A DNA stretch of 64,000 nucleotides from Cryptomeria japonica (taxonomy: Eukaryota; Streptophyta; Pinopsida; Cupressales; Cupressaceae). The position numbers and the translations under genes are program-made. Below the pieces are notes generated by a model. It ran no database searches. It was not told the origin of the DNA and worked only from the letters and a program-made list of their open reading frames with translations. Positions 36,360 to 51,165 of the stretch are shown here, one piece after another (position 1 is the stretch's first letter; the number at the start of each line of letters is the position of its first letter). The stretch spans positions 20,249,285-20,313,284 of the forward strand of contig NC_081413.1 in NCBI RefSeq assembly GCF_030272615.1, read 5' to 3'.

Positions 36360-36979
36360 AGTAGGAGTATAAGCGTACACCAATGCTAGCGGTAAAGTTC
36401 AAGGAAACAAGATTGAAAAACTTTTTCCATGTCAAGGAGGCAAGATGCACCAAGCCCCTAGTGGACTTAGGATGTTACGACTTTGATTGAAAAAGTAAAA
36501 GGGAATATCGAGAAGGGGAGAACCATGACTGCAAGTAGAAAAGTTCACTTCACTATGAGTCATGAAAGTAAGGATACCAAAGATTAGAAAGAAAGAAAAA
36601 GTTCACTAATTAATTCTAAGTATCACAAGAAGGAAAATATGAGAGGAGTGTATGCCCCCACGTTAAAGCGATCGCGTGTGCCTTATCGGGAACGATTTCT
36701 TTAAGTTGAGATACACCCAAGAGAGAGAGAAGGAGGGAGCACATTATCGCAAGGATTTAGCCCCCAAATAAGGAATAAACTCAAGGATAATGAACACAAA
36801 ACATGAGGTATTGTCGCTTTCCTCGGGGTCAGTGTGTTGTATGATAGCTCATTTATATCATGTATGTATATGCATATAATAATTGTCATTCCTAAAAGAA
36901 GGACACTACCTTAGAAGAAAGGGAAGAGAGGATATCTTTTGAGTCAACATGAAAGAGACAAAGAAAAGATATCAATGCT

Positions 36980-37234
36980 TTGCATCGTCTCCAAGTAGGC
37001 ATTAAGGGAACAATAGAAGAACATGGGTACATAAATAAGAATGGTTACAATAGAGAAAGAAAGGACAGGGGGAATATTTGCAGTGCCAATATTGCTAATC
37101 TAGCACAACATCTGCCACCCAATCTTGTTGAACACTATTTCGGGAAGGTGAGAAACATGCCAGAGGAACGACATCGAGCACAACAGATGGAGCTAGATCA
37201 CAAGATCCAAACAAGGACTATGCTCAAGTGGTAA
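36980..37234 (+). CDS. Small antisense frame in the 3' region of element A
   Basis: An 84-codon plus-strand frame runs opposite to element A, between its spacer and its polypurine tract. It has a protein-like stretch (NLAQHLPPNLVEHYFGKV, then QQMELDHKIQTRTMLKW), and its last codons overlap a canonical splice-donor word, GTAAGT. The homologous segment at 15640-15890 has stops, so it is not conserved as a frame. Antisense extra frames are known in the 3' regions of Tat-lineage Gypsy elements, which is the only reason to list it. It could equally be a chance frame. Confidence 0.25.
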   Translation: MHRLQVGIKGTIEEHGYINKNGYNRERKDRGNICSANIANLAQHLPPNLVEHYFGKVRNMPEERHRAQQMELDHKIQTRTMLKW

Positions 37235-37600
37235 GTCACTTTGTTTGACTCGAGGAGCTAGGATTAGGGTTTGTGAAAATTCATCTGATAAATGCTTGTC
37301 CACATCAACATACTCCTACTCACTATCAGAAGTATTAGGATTTGTATTTCCATTATAAATAAAATTCTCACCCATTTCTTCATCAAAGTGTAGAGAAAGA
37401 GGAGCTAGAACACAAATAGGTGTAAAACCATCACATGGTTTGTGCTACTTATGATTAGGAGATGTAGGTTGAACATATTTCTTAGGAGAAAAGGGAATCA
37501 AGTCAGCTAATGGAGTCTAAGGAGATTGAGTATTTTGAGGGATAGCTTCACGAGATCAAACACGACGTCTTTGTTTGCATTCTCTCGCACAACGATTCTG
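37235..37600 (-). pseudogene. Element A spacer coding remnant after protease
   Basis: This continues the frame of 37601-38362 past a TGA with several more stops. Between the stops it reads as protein, for example LAPLSLHFDEEMGENFIYNG and EYVDVDKHLSDEFSQTL. This acidic stretch resembles the spacer between protease and RT in the Tat-like element (56640-56800). Every stop is TAG or TGA where CAG or CGA would need a single C-to-T change. No RT follows. Confidence 0.5.
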
Positions 37601-38362
37601 TCAAGTCTTATTGGAATAGTGACGAGGAGGAGGAACACTTGAAAAAGTAGGAATGTTTCTCTCCTTGAAAGTGGAAGGTTGAGGTTGAGGTTTTTTTGGT
37701 TTCACAATGGGAGAACCAAGCCTCATCTCTCGATAAGAGGAAGGAGGTGGAACAAAGCCATAGAAAGGAGGAATATTAGGTGTAGGAAGGAGACCAGGTC
37801 CATCAAGAGGAGGAGGTATAGGTCTAACCTTAGGAAGAATATTGTTGTTCTCCTTAAGAGAAGGTAAAGTCACATCCATAGGTATAGGTGGACAATCTTC
37901 CTTAGGAGGGAGATTAGTTCTGTTTGTGAGGGGAAGAACCTTATCTTGAAGAGTAATAGGAATGTCAAGTGTTGGGGATCTAGGTTGACTTAAGGATAAA
38001 ATCATATCGTTCTTCCATTTTTGATAAGGTTGAAAAAGAGCATCCCTCCTTGATGGAAGAGATTGAAATTGTTTAGGCCAAAAGAAATCAATAGGAACAA
38101 CGAGGCTTCTTTCAGATGGACGAAAAAAGCTATGGTTCATGATTATAATTTCTCCATTGTGAGTAAATTTTAGAAACTTGTGGATTGGAGAAGCAATACC
38201 CTTCATGTAAGATAGCCAAGGATAACCCATCTTCAAACGGAACTTCTCAGAAGAAGGTATGGTAACAAAGTCAACATCTATGTATTTAGTATAAACTTCA
38301 ACATGAAGGGTAATAGAGCCAATGGTAGGACAAGATAAGCAATCAAATATCTTCACAACCAC
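37601..38362 (-). pseudogene. Element A protease C-half and proline-rich tail (253 codons open)
   Basis: This is the best preserved copy of this part. It contains VKIFDCLSCPTIGSITLHV, GYPWLSYMKGIASPIHKF and FTHNGEIIIMNHSFFRPS. A linker and a proline-rich domain of about 120 residues (PKVRPIPPPLDGPGLLP, FYGFVPPPSSYREMRL) follow. The N-terminal half with the active-site segment lies at 38363-38518 in another frame. In Gypsy polyproteins this enzyme cuts Gag-Pol in the virus-like particle; here the frame break and the D-P-S active site argue against function. It is nearly identical to 16271-17017. Confidence 0.7.
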
Positions 38363-38519
38363 ATTAGAAACATCATATATAGTGGTTTATGCAATCGTAA
38401 AGTGAAAAGATACTCTTCAGTTACATAAAATAAATCTTGAAGAAATTTATTAGGGCACCATGGCAAGGGATATCCTTAACCTTCACAATTATGTATAAAG
38501 GGCCAACGGGTGCTCTGAT
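38363..38519 (-). pseudogene. Element A protease N-half remnant with an inserted Copia-start duplicate
   Basis: It matches 17018-17173, except that ACATAAAATAAATCTTGAAG (38423 on), the first bases of the adjoining Copia fragment, replaces the segment beginning TGACATTAACC. The same 26 bases occur again at 38520-38545, including the copy-specific AAAATAAAT. Confidence 0.7.
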
Positions 38520-38866
38520 ACATAAAATAAATCTTGAAGAAATTTGGAATGGAGGATTCAAAACTAGTAAATACTCCTATGACTACTAGCTGTAAGCTAT
38601 AAAAGAATGATGAATCCGCATCTGTTGATGAGACACTTTACCGATCCATGATTGGAAAGTTACAATATTTTGTGCATAGTAGACCGGATATAGCACATGC
38701 AGTAGGTATTGTTGCAAGATTCTCTGCAGATCCCAAAGAAACCCATATGACAACAATCAAGAGAATTTTCAGATACCTGAGAGGCAGTGGAGATTATGGC
38801 TTAGTATATGAAAAGAGAAATAATTTTGATTTAAAAGTTTATACTGATGCTGATTGGGTAGGCAAA
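38520..38866 (+). pseudogene. Ty1/Copia RT/RNase H fragment, copy 4
   Basis: This is the same fragment as copies 2 and 3. A TAA replaces a Ser codon near 38600, so only the part from YRSMIGKLQYFVHSRPDIA to YTDADWVG is open. The right junction GGCAAAACTG to the array is conserved. Confidence 0.85.
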
Positions 38867-41140
38867 ACTGTGAAACTTTGACGTTGCGTATATCAAAGCC
38901 CACGACACCTACGAATGAGACATATGAACCCACGAGGTCATGATATAGCCACTTACAAAAAATTATCTCAGTTTTGGTTCACTCAATTCCATTTTCCTAT
39001 GGCATCACTTTTTTCCCTGCAGCAAAAAGTGTAAAATGGATTAAATGAAAGGTGACAATATACCCTAACATTCAATGAAAGGCGCTAACATACCCTAACT
39101 TTCAATCTGGTCATCCTGGGCACAAACCGTCAGAAGGAGAACGTCCAGGTGGCTGGGTTTACTATAGCCATGCCCTTGTTTCACTCACCAACTTGCCCGA
39201 TCCTTCAGAGCCGCACCGTAGCGACGCTTCCCCTTGAGTGCTCAAAGTATGCAAAACTGTCAAACTTTGACGTTTTGTATCTTTGAGCCCTTATAACTTG
39301 AAAACAAGCTGCCTGAACCCACAAAATTGTGTCACAACCATTTACAAAAACCTTTGACATTTTTGGCTCACTATTCCATTTTTCTATGCCATCACTTTTT
39401 CGCTTGCAACAAAAAGTGTAAAATGCATTCAAGTAAAGGATACAATATACCCTAACTTTCGAAATGCAATTCTTGAGAACAAACCTTTGGTGTGAACGCA
39501 TCCAAGTGTCTTGTTTTATGCTATACATGCCATTGTTTGGCTCGCCAACTCGGCGATCCTTTCGAGCCACATTGTAGCGATAATTTCCCTTGAGTGCTCA
39601 AAGTGTGCAAAATTATCAAAGTTTGACATTGCATATCTTAGAGCCTGTGGAACCTACGAATGGGTCATCTGAAATCACTGGGTTGTGTCATGACCACTTA
39701 CAAAGCCCTGTCTTTGTTTTGGCTCACTCAATTCCATTCTCCTAAGGCGTCACTTTTTCACCTGCAACAAAAAGTGTAAAATGCATTCAATGAAAGGCGA
39801 TAATATACCCTAACTTTTGATACACTCATCTTGGGTATGAACCATTAGCGCGAGAGCATCTGGGTGGTCAGGTTTATGCTAGCCATTCCCTGGTTTCACT
39901 TGCCAACTTGCTCCATCCTTTCAAGCCACACCGTAGCGACGCTTTCCCCTGAGTGCTCAAAGTTTAAAAAACTGTCAAAGTTTGGCATTGCATATCTTGG
40001 AGCCTGTGGCACCTTTCAATGAGTCCTCTAAACCTATGAGGTCATGTCATGACCACTTGAAAAAAACCTATCTCAATTTTGGATTACTCAATTATATTTT
40101 TCTATGCCACCACTTTTTTGTTTGCAACAAAAAGTGTCAAATGCATTCAATGAAAGACGACAACATACCCTAACTTTTTATCCACTCATCTTGGGCATGA
40201 ACAATCAACTCCAACTTCTATTGATGGCCGAGGTTATGGTATCCATGCCCCTATTTTTTTCGCCAAGTCACTTAATCATTGCAAGACACACCGTAGTGAC
40301 CCTTTCCGTTGAGTGCTCAAAATGTGCAAAACTATCAAACTTTGATGTTTCGTCTCTTGGAGCTCCTGACACATGCAAATGAGTCATCTGAACCTATAGG
40401 GTTGTGTCATGGTTGACTACAAAAACCTATCTCATTTTTCTATTACTCAATTACATTTTCCTATGTCGCCTCTTTTTCGCTTGCAACAAAAAGTTTCATA
40501 CGCATTCATTGAAAGGTGACAACAAACCCTAACTTTCAGTCCGCTCATCTTTGGCATGAACTGTCAGCTCAAACTTGTCTCAGTGGCTCCATTTATGCTG
40601 GCCATGCCCCTTTTTTTCTCATCAACTCAACCGATCCTTCCGAGACACACCCTAGTAACACTTTCCCTTGAGTGCTCATCAAAGTGCGAAAAACTATCAA
40701 ACTTTGACGTTGCATCTCTCGAAGCCTGTGACATGTGTGAATGAGTCCTTTGAATCTATCAGGATATGTCATGACCTCCTAAAATCACCTATCTTAATTC
40801 TAGATTACTCAATTCCATTTGCCTATGCCGCCACTTTTTCGCTTGCAACAAAAAGTGTCAGATGCATTCAATGAAAGGCGACAAGATACCCTAAGTTTTG
40901 ATCCGCTCATCCCAGGAACAAACCACTAGCACAAGCGCATCCTAGTGGTATATTTTATGCTACTTATGCCCCTTTTTAGCATGAAAATTTGCTCGATCCT
41001 TACGAGCCACGCCCTAGAAACACTTTCCCTTGAGTGCTCAAAGTATAAAAAATTGTCAAACTTTCACGTTGCATATCTTGGAGTCCATGGAACGTGCATA
41101 CGATCCATCTGAACTTACACGTTTGTGTCATGCCCCTTAT
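38867..41140. repeat. Tandem array of about 359-bp monomers, duplication copy 4
   Basis: It has the same monomer order as the other arrays. The first unit again carries the adjacent CCCTAACTTTCAAT-type duplication. No gene is present. Confidence 0.9.
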
Positions 41141-44000
<2,860 letters not shown>

Positions 44001-44094
44001 CATGGTATAGAATAGAAAGAACTAAGTAATTCTCATTTTTCTTTATTCCATATTATTTTAATAGTAACCTTCATTACTTAAATTTGGTGAAGTC

Positions 44095-44460
44095 CTCTAT
44101 GGTGTCAAAGGAATTAGAGAGAAAACCTATGAGATTATTCTATAACTTGTAACCTTTCATTTCATTCTCTTTCTAGAAGAATTTCTCTAGAATAATATGC
44201 ACTTCATTGGGTTGAATCAAGGATTCTACATGAAAGAGGAGTTTATGAGATATAATAAGACACACGAATCCAAAGGCTTGGTCACATTTACTAAAAAAAA
44301 TTTATTTCTCTTCCCCACTAGTATGTTCTTTCTCAGTGCCGATTGTAATCCTATACAACACTTTTTTCTTTAGCACAAGTTGTACTTTTAGTTTCCAATT
44401 ATGATAGCTAAATGGTATTATTAATGTGTTGAATTCAGTTGAATCCATGCTAGAAATTAA
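44095..44460 (-). pseudogene. Ty1/Copia gag N-terminal remnant, copy 4
   Basis: It is homologous to 22690-23062, opening MDSTEFNTLIIPFSYHNWK and KVQLVLKKKVLYRITIG, with the same downstream stops. It belongs to the minus-strand Copia remnant whose PBS is at 46289. Confidence 0.68.
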
Positions 44461-46288
44461 ATTATTACAAGAAAAATAAAAAATTATTAAATGGAAGGAA
44501 AGTAGGAAGTGTTCAAGATAACATACAATGTCCCCCATATTCAATATTGGATCACCCCAAAATTTTGCAATTTATATGTTTATTGCTTAGATAAATTCTA
44601 AGGAACAAAAAAATTGACTTTTTAATTTTAGAGAGGTAATGTTCCTAATAGATCAAGCATACGAGAAAATCAACTTTCAAAAAAATGGCGCTCAATTTCA
44701 AGTTGCCAATCAAAAGTTATGACAATTTAAAAAATTTCCCTATGTTGCCTAAATTATACTTAATATTTTTGAAAACAGTAATTTACATACCTTCAAAAAT
44801 CAATTTTATAGGCAAACAAAAAGTGGGGCGAATTTAATCCCTAATTAATAAGATCAAAGGGTTTTCTCCATCATGTGACCCTACAATGAGACCAAGGATT
44901 AAACTATTGGTTTTAATTTGACAATGTGCTTTTTTAAAAATTATTATGGATATTGATTGTCATAATATATTGATTTTTTATGACTATTTTTGATTCATGT
45001 GCCCTACTATTGATTTCTATACCTTTTGAAAAAAAATATTGGTCCATGGGTCTACAATAAATGATTGAACAAAGATTTTCACACCTTTGATGTTGTTTTT
45101 CTCTAGTATTCAAGAGAGATCTATACACTAGGTTTTAAATATCAAAAAAGGATTACATGAGCAAATAGAGATGAAAAAAATGCCACCTAAAATAGATATT
45201 ACATGGCTTAATAAGAATTAAAGGAATGTTTATAAATGGTGAACCCACAATAGTGGGTTACACTATTTTGCCAACTTTGACATTACAATATTCATTTTTA
45301 GAAAAAAACTTTAGATTCAAACACCTATTACTTCTAAAACGTAAGGAATTTGTAGACGATGTGAACTAGTGATTTGTGTGATTTAGTATGTAGATTGTAG
45401 AAATTACTTTTTGATAATATTTTAAATCCATTTTCTTCCATTATTCTATCTCCCTCGAAAACTAACCTTTTTTTCAAAAAACAACATTTTTAAAGAGTGA
45501 CACTCACTTTGTATAGTGCAACTTTTTTCCTATAAAAGATATGAAGGTGATTCTTTTGAATTTGGTTTTTTAAACACCCATATCTTGTGTTTTCAATTGG
45601 TTTTGTAACATTATCTTCAATATTTCATATTTTATTAAGATTTGAATTCGAGTTAACTGTAATTTTGACATATATCTAATTGATATTAATGAAATAAAAT
45701 AAAACTATATTAATGAAATTAAATATATTAAAAATTATACTATTTGGAAAGATTATAATAATGGCTAAATACATAAAAAATAAACTTCTAAATGAATTCG
45801 TTTGAGCCCCCAAAAGGTAATGTAAAATTGGTTTTTTATCAGCATTTTGCAGATGGAAAGGAGCCTCTATTGCAAGTATGATTTAGAAGTAGAGAGGTTC
45901 TATCCAATAAATTTTGATGTAAGAGACTTTGATCTAACTCTCTTCAATTAATTACTTCAAACAGGACCTCTTAAAGCTTAAATCGTTATATTTTTTTAAA
46001 AATGTATCATTTCACCAAAACTCGAGATGTACGAAAAGTGGAAACCAACATTGTGAGTTCACCCTATAAATAAAGATCTAAATCATGGTCTTCAAATATT
46101 TTAGTGAAAGATGGCACCATTAAAAGATCAACCTCTTAGATATTACATACATGCAAATACACCAAAAAAAATTTGCAACCTCTTTTCCCTCACTAGAAGA
46201 TCCACAACCTCTACTAATACACATTCACCAATATTTTCCAAAAAAATAACCCATAAAAATAATAAACAAATAATTATTTATAGATCTA
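44461..46288 (-). other. AT-rich Copia leader, copy 4
   Basis: It is homologous to 23063-24893. No supported coding content was found. Confidence 0.45.
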
Positions 46289-46300
46289 CCTCAGATACCA
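46289..46300 (-). other. Primer binding site of Copia remnant, copy 4
   Basis: The minus strand reads TGGTATCTGAGG, close to the initiator-Met PBS TGGTATCAGAGC, next to an LTR ending TCTAACA. Confidence 0.6.
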
Positions 46301-46309
46301 TGTAGAATT

Positions 46310-46528
46310 TGTTAGAAACTCCACTTATATGCTAGTATCAAATTGAGCTACATAAGGTAAAGAAATGCATGTCCTACCTACCATATTGAAAATAAATAAT
46401 TCAATGTAAAAGAGAACATAAAATTGGATAAATAAACATTTGAATTAATTCAAGAATGAGATGCACATATAGGAAGAAGGAAAGAAAATCTAGCCAGAAT
46501 GATGAAAATACACTCAGAAGTCGACTCC
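46310..46528 (-). mobile_element. Truncated Copia LTR, copy 4
   Basis: It matches 24915-25137 and then breaks off inside the LTR at GTCGACTCCCCT. The next bases belong to the Copia RT fragment of duplication copy 5 on the opposite strand. Confidence 0.6.
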
Positions 46529-46783
46529 CCTGCATTTGTTGATGAGACACTTTACCGATCCATGATTGGAAAGTTACAATATTTTGTGCACAGTAGATCG
46601 GATATAGCACATGCAGTAGATATTGTTGCAAGATTCTCTGCAGATCCCAAAGAAACCCATATGACAACAATCAAGAGAATTTTCAGATACCTGAGAGGCA
46701 GTGGAGATTATGGCTTAGTATATCAAAAGAGAAATGATTTTGATTTAAAAGTTTATATTGATGCTGATTGGGTAGGCAAAACT
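46529..46783 (+). pseudogene. Ty1/Copia RT/RNase H fragment, copy 5 (left-truncated)
   Basis: It begins inside the fragment at FVDETLYRSMIGKLQYFVHS and ends at YIDADWVG, where Thr of TDADW has become Ile. It is fused to the truncated Copia LTR on the left and to the array on the right at the usual GGCAAAACTG point. Confidence 0.85.
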
Positions 46784-49052
46784 GTGAAACTTTGACGTTG
46801 CGTATATCAAAGCCCACGACACCTACGAATGAGACATATGAATCCACGAGGTCATGACATAGCCACTTACAAAAAAATATCTCAGTTTTGGTTCACTCTA
46901 TTCCATTTTCCTATGGCATCACTTTTTTCCCTGCAACAAAAAGTGTAAAATGGACTAAATGAAAGGTGACAATATACCCTAACTTTCAATGAAAGGCGCT
47001 AACATACCCTAACTTTCAATCTGGTCATCCTGGGCACAAACCATTAGAAGGAGAACGTCCAGGTGGCTGGGTTTACTATAGCCATGCCCTTGATTCACTC
47101 GCCAACTTGCTCAATCCTTCAGAGCCACACCGTAGCGACGCTTCCCCTTGAGTGGTCAAAGTATGCAAAACTGTCAAACTTTGACGTTTTGTATCTTTGA
47201 GCCCTTATAACATTAAAACAAGCCACCTGAACCCATAAAATTGTGTCACAACCATTTACAAAAACCTTTGACATTTTTGGCTCACTATTCCATTTTTCTA
47301 TGGCATCACTTTTTCGCTTGCAACAAAAAGTGTAAAATGCATTCAAGTAAAGGATACAATATACCCTAACTTTCAAAATGCAATTCTTGAGAACAAACCT
47401 TTGGTGTGAACACATCCAAGTGTCTTGTTTTATGCTATACATGCCCTTGTTTGGCTCGCCAACTCGGCGATCCTTTTGAGCCACACTGTAGCGATAATTT
47501 CCCTTGAGTGCTCAAAGTGTGCAAAATTATCAAAGTTTGACATTGCATATCTTAGAGCCTGTGGAACTTACGAATGGGTCATCTGAAATCACGGGGTTGT
47601 GTCATGACCACTTACAAAACCCTCTCTTTGTTTTGGCTCACTCAATTCCATTCTCCTATGGCGTCACTTTTTCACCTGCAACAAAAAGTGTAAAATGCAT
47701 TCAATGTAAGGCGATAATATACTCTAACTTTTGATACACTCATCTTGGGTATGAACCATTAGTGCGAGAGCATCTGGGTGGTCGGTTTTATGCTAGCCAT
47801 TCCTTGGTTTCACTTGCCAACTTGCTCCATCCTTTCAAGCCACACCATAGCAACGCTTTCCCTTGAGTGCTCAAAGTTTGAAAAACTATCAAATTTTGGC
47901 GTTGCATATCTTGGAGCCTGTGGCACCTTTCAATGAGTCCTCTAAACCTATGAGGTCATGTCATGACCACTTAAAAAAACCTATCTCAATTTTGGATTAC
48001 TCAATTATATTTGTCTATGCCACCACTTTTTTGTTTGCAACAAAAAGTGTCAAATGCCTTCAATGAAAGACGACAACATACCCTAACTTTTTATCCACTC
48101 ATCTTGGGCATGAACAATCAAATCCAACTTCTATTGATGGCTGAGGTTATGGTATCCATGCCCCTATTTTTTTCGCCAAGTCACTTAATCATTGCAAGAC
48201 ACACCATAGTGACCCTTTCCGTTGAGTGCTCAAAATGTGCAAAACTATCAAACTTTGATGTTTCGTCTCTTGGAGCTCCTGACACATGCAAATGAGTCAT
48301 CTGAACCTATAGGGTTGTGTCATGGTTGACTACAAAAACCTATCTCATTTTTCTATTACTCAATTCCATTTTCCTATGCCGCCTCTTTTTTGCTTGCAAC
48401 AAAAAGTTTCAGATCCATTCAATGAAAGGTGACAACAAACCCTAACTTTCAGTCCGCTCTTCTTGGGCATGAACTGTCAGCTCAAACTTGTCTCAGTGGT
48501 TGCATTTATGCTGGCCATGCCCCTTTTTTTCTCATCAACTCAACCGATCCTTCCGAGACACACCCTAGTAACACTTTCCCTTGAGTGCTCATCAAAGTGC
48601 GTAAAACTATCAAACTCTGACGTTGCGTCTCTCGAAGCCTATGACATGTGTGAATGAGTCCTTTGAATCTATCGGGATATGTCATGACCTCGTAAAATCA
48701 CCTATCTTAATTTTGGATTACTCAATTCCATTTGCCTATGCCGCCACTTTTTCGCTTGCAACAAAAAGTGTCAGATGCATTCAATGAAAGGCGACAAGAT
48801 ACCCTGAGTTTTGATCCGCTCATCCCGAGAACAAACTGTTAGCACAACCGCATCCTAGTGGTATATGTTACGCTACTTATGCCCCTTTTTAGCATGACGA
48901 CTTGCTCGATCCTTACGAGCCACGCCCTAGAAATGCTTTCCCTTGAGTGCTCAAAGTATAAAAAATTGTCAAACTTTCACGTTGCATATCTTGGAGTCCA
49001 TGGAACATGCATACGATCCATCTGAACCTACGGGTTTGTGTCATGCCCCTTA
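46784..49052. repeat. Tandem array of about 359-bp monomers, duplication copy 5
   Basis: It has the same monomer order and junction as copies 2-4. Frames inside are repeat products. Confidence 0.9.
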
Positions 49053-50141
49053 TTAAACATATGTGACAATCAAATAGAGTTAAGTTTTATGAAATATATA
49101 AAAAAGTGTTGTTTGTAAACAAATTAGTCTTCATTTTAGGACAATAGATATCAAATGGAGTGATCAAACCACAAGTTTGATAATGAAAGTGGAAATAGAC
49201 AAATATGACATTTCTAAACACTCTTCTAATATAAATAGCTCATTCAACCACTCGAGTTCATAAAAACACAATCTACATGTGTGGGATAAGTATGAGACCT
49301 GACATTCTTCTTTGTAACCCTATAAGCATCAACAATTAGTCTTCTTTTTAATTACTTTAGGAGGAATTTTGTAAGGTATTTCGTGTCATGTTGGAATGAA
49401 ACAAAATTTATATTGTATTGTTCAAATGAAAGGCACCTTCTTGAACTGTGTTTTCAATCTTTATTTCTGGGATGGTAATGTGAAAGTGATGATACATTTT
49501 AGTAATATAAGGTGAAATTAGTGATATTTTTTAATAATATAAGATGAAAGTGGTGACATGTTTTTTGAGTAAATGGGTATAAAATAAAAGTAATTTTAAT
49601 TTTGAATGTAGTTTAGAGGGTCCAAATTTAATGTAAGAGTTGAAATCTTGCTTGTACTAGAAAGAAAGAATTTTTTTTCAATTAAAAGAGTTATTTGTTT
49701 CTTAAGCATATTTGTTAAATACTACAAAATCAAACTTTATAACTTAGTCTAACACTAATAAACTAACTGCAAGTACATTGAAAAGACTAGATAGGGAAAC
49801 AAAAAATGTAACTATGATAATGGTACTACTATTTGTCTCCATGAACTATGACAAAATTGAAATTCTAGGCATTAAACTATAAATATTTACTAGCTACCAA
49901 ATTATGAAGTTGAATTGTGAAAAAAAATTGAGTTCAATTAGGAATGTAATAACAATTGTAGACAAAACCGATTGAATATATAATATCTCACATAGAAAAA
50001 TGTTGATATAATTAGAGAATATTCATTTCAACAATCAAATATATTTTTGTGATTATGTATAATAGTTGCAATATGATTTGCATCAACTAAAAAAGGTCAT
50101 AAAGTCACACAATGGTCAATTTCAATAAGAGTATAATATAT
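49053..50141. repeat. AT-rich flank, copy 5, interrupted by the Gypsy insertion
   Basis: It matches 7216-8300 and stops at GAGTATAATATAT, where the Tat-like LTR begins. The other copies read GAGTATAACATATATATCC across this point, so the element inserted after the duplication. Confidence 0.85.
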
Positions 50142-50794
50142 TGTAGACACCCAAAATTGTCCAGTCTAATTAAATAAACATTTTATTTATTTAATTATCT
50201 AAGCCTAATTGTTCTATTAATTAAATAAATTTTTATTTATTTAATTAATTCATTTATCCTCTTCTAGCCTTATTTCTCATTTAAATAAATTCCATGACAC
50301 ATGTCATTCATCTCTTAATTCCTACACTACCTACCTCTTTCATTATTTTACTATTTCTTATACCTACCCTCTAATCCTAGCCGACCTCCTTTTTACACCT
50401 CTCAATCTTAACCCTCCATTTCATATTGTGTCTTCTATTTAAGAAGATACTTTCTTCATTGTCAAACCCTAATCACTCAGCCTAACTACTTGATCAATTG
50501 ACTACACTACGATCCTACTTGCAACCACATTCCGTTCTTTGTTGAGCTCTTGTGCATATAAAATCTGAGAGCAAATATATCAAGAAAGATCAATGGAGAT
50601 AGGAAGAATGGAGATCAAAACCCTATTGAACATGTGATGGTATAATCTTTGTGATTTCATTTGATTTGCATTGTCTTAGGTAATCTTCATATGTTATGGT
50701 GGATCTTTGTTGATTGTTAGGCTAGGGTTTTGTGGTTGAATCCATTTAGTCTTTCAATATTGTTGTCATTGTTATCCATTTTCACCATACACAT
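50142..50794 (+). mobile_element. 5' LTR of the Tat-like Ty3/Gypsy element
   Basis: It starts TGTAGACACCC and ends ACCATACACA, giving TG...CA ends and about 653 bp. It begins exactly where the duplicated flank is broken, and a PBS-like site follows. A TATA-like CTATTTAAG lies at about 50435-50443. Two AT-rich perfect inverted repeats lie near the start (50168-50198 and 50216-50250). No second LTR was found in the window. Confidence 0.75.
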
Positions 50795-50795
50795 T

Positions 50796-50815
50796 TTGGC
50801 ACGCCCGGTGGGACT
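50796..50815 (+). other. Probable primer binding site
   Basis: TTTGGCACGCCCGGTGGGAC lies just after the LTR end. Position and the TGG start fit a tRNA-complementary PBS. I do not assign the tRNA. Confidence 0.55.
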
Positions 50816-50924
50816 ATTGTCCCTTTGCATTTAACCTTTTTGTTGCAGATTTTGCATTTGTGATGTTGCAGATTGGACATTTTTCGACAGTATTTTAGGT
50901 TTTTCCGCATCTGCAAGCGTTCAG

Positions 50925-51165
50925 ATCACGTCTCTGATTTCAGAAGCGTCTGCGGTGTCCGGAATCGCGTCTGTGTTTCTGCCAAATTTTATTTTGTAGG
51001 TTTCTGAAAGGGGCGTCTTTGTTTCCGAACCACGTCTGAGTTGTTTCTGCCCGCGTCTATGTCTGAGAATCGCGTCTGTGTATTTTGGACACGTCTATGC
51101 ATCACAAAACCGCATCTGGTTTTCTGAACCACGTCTGTGTCTGGTATAACAGCGTCTGTGTTTTA
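50925..51165 (+). repeat. CGTCTGTG-type motif cluster 1
   Basis: About eleven variants of (CA/G)CGTCTGTGT occur at roughly 20-25 bp spacing, for example CGCGTCTGTGTTTCTG, CACGTCTGTGTCTGG and AGCGTCTGTGTTTTA. The spacers are unrelated, so this is a scattered motif rather than a tandem repeat. Confidence 0.7.
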
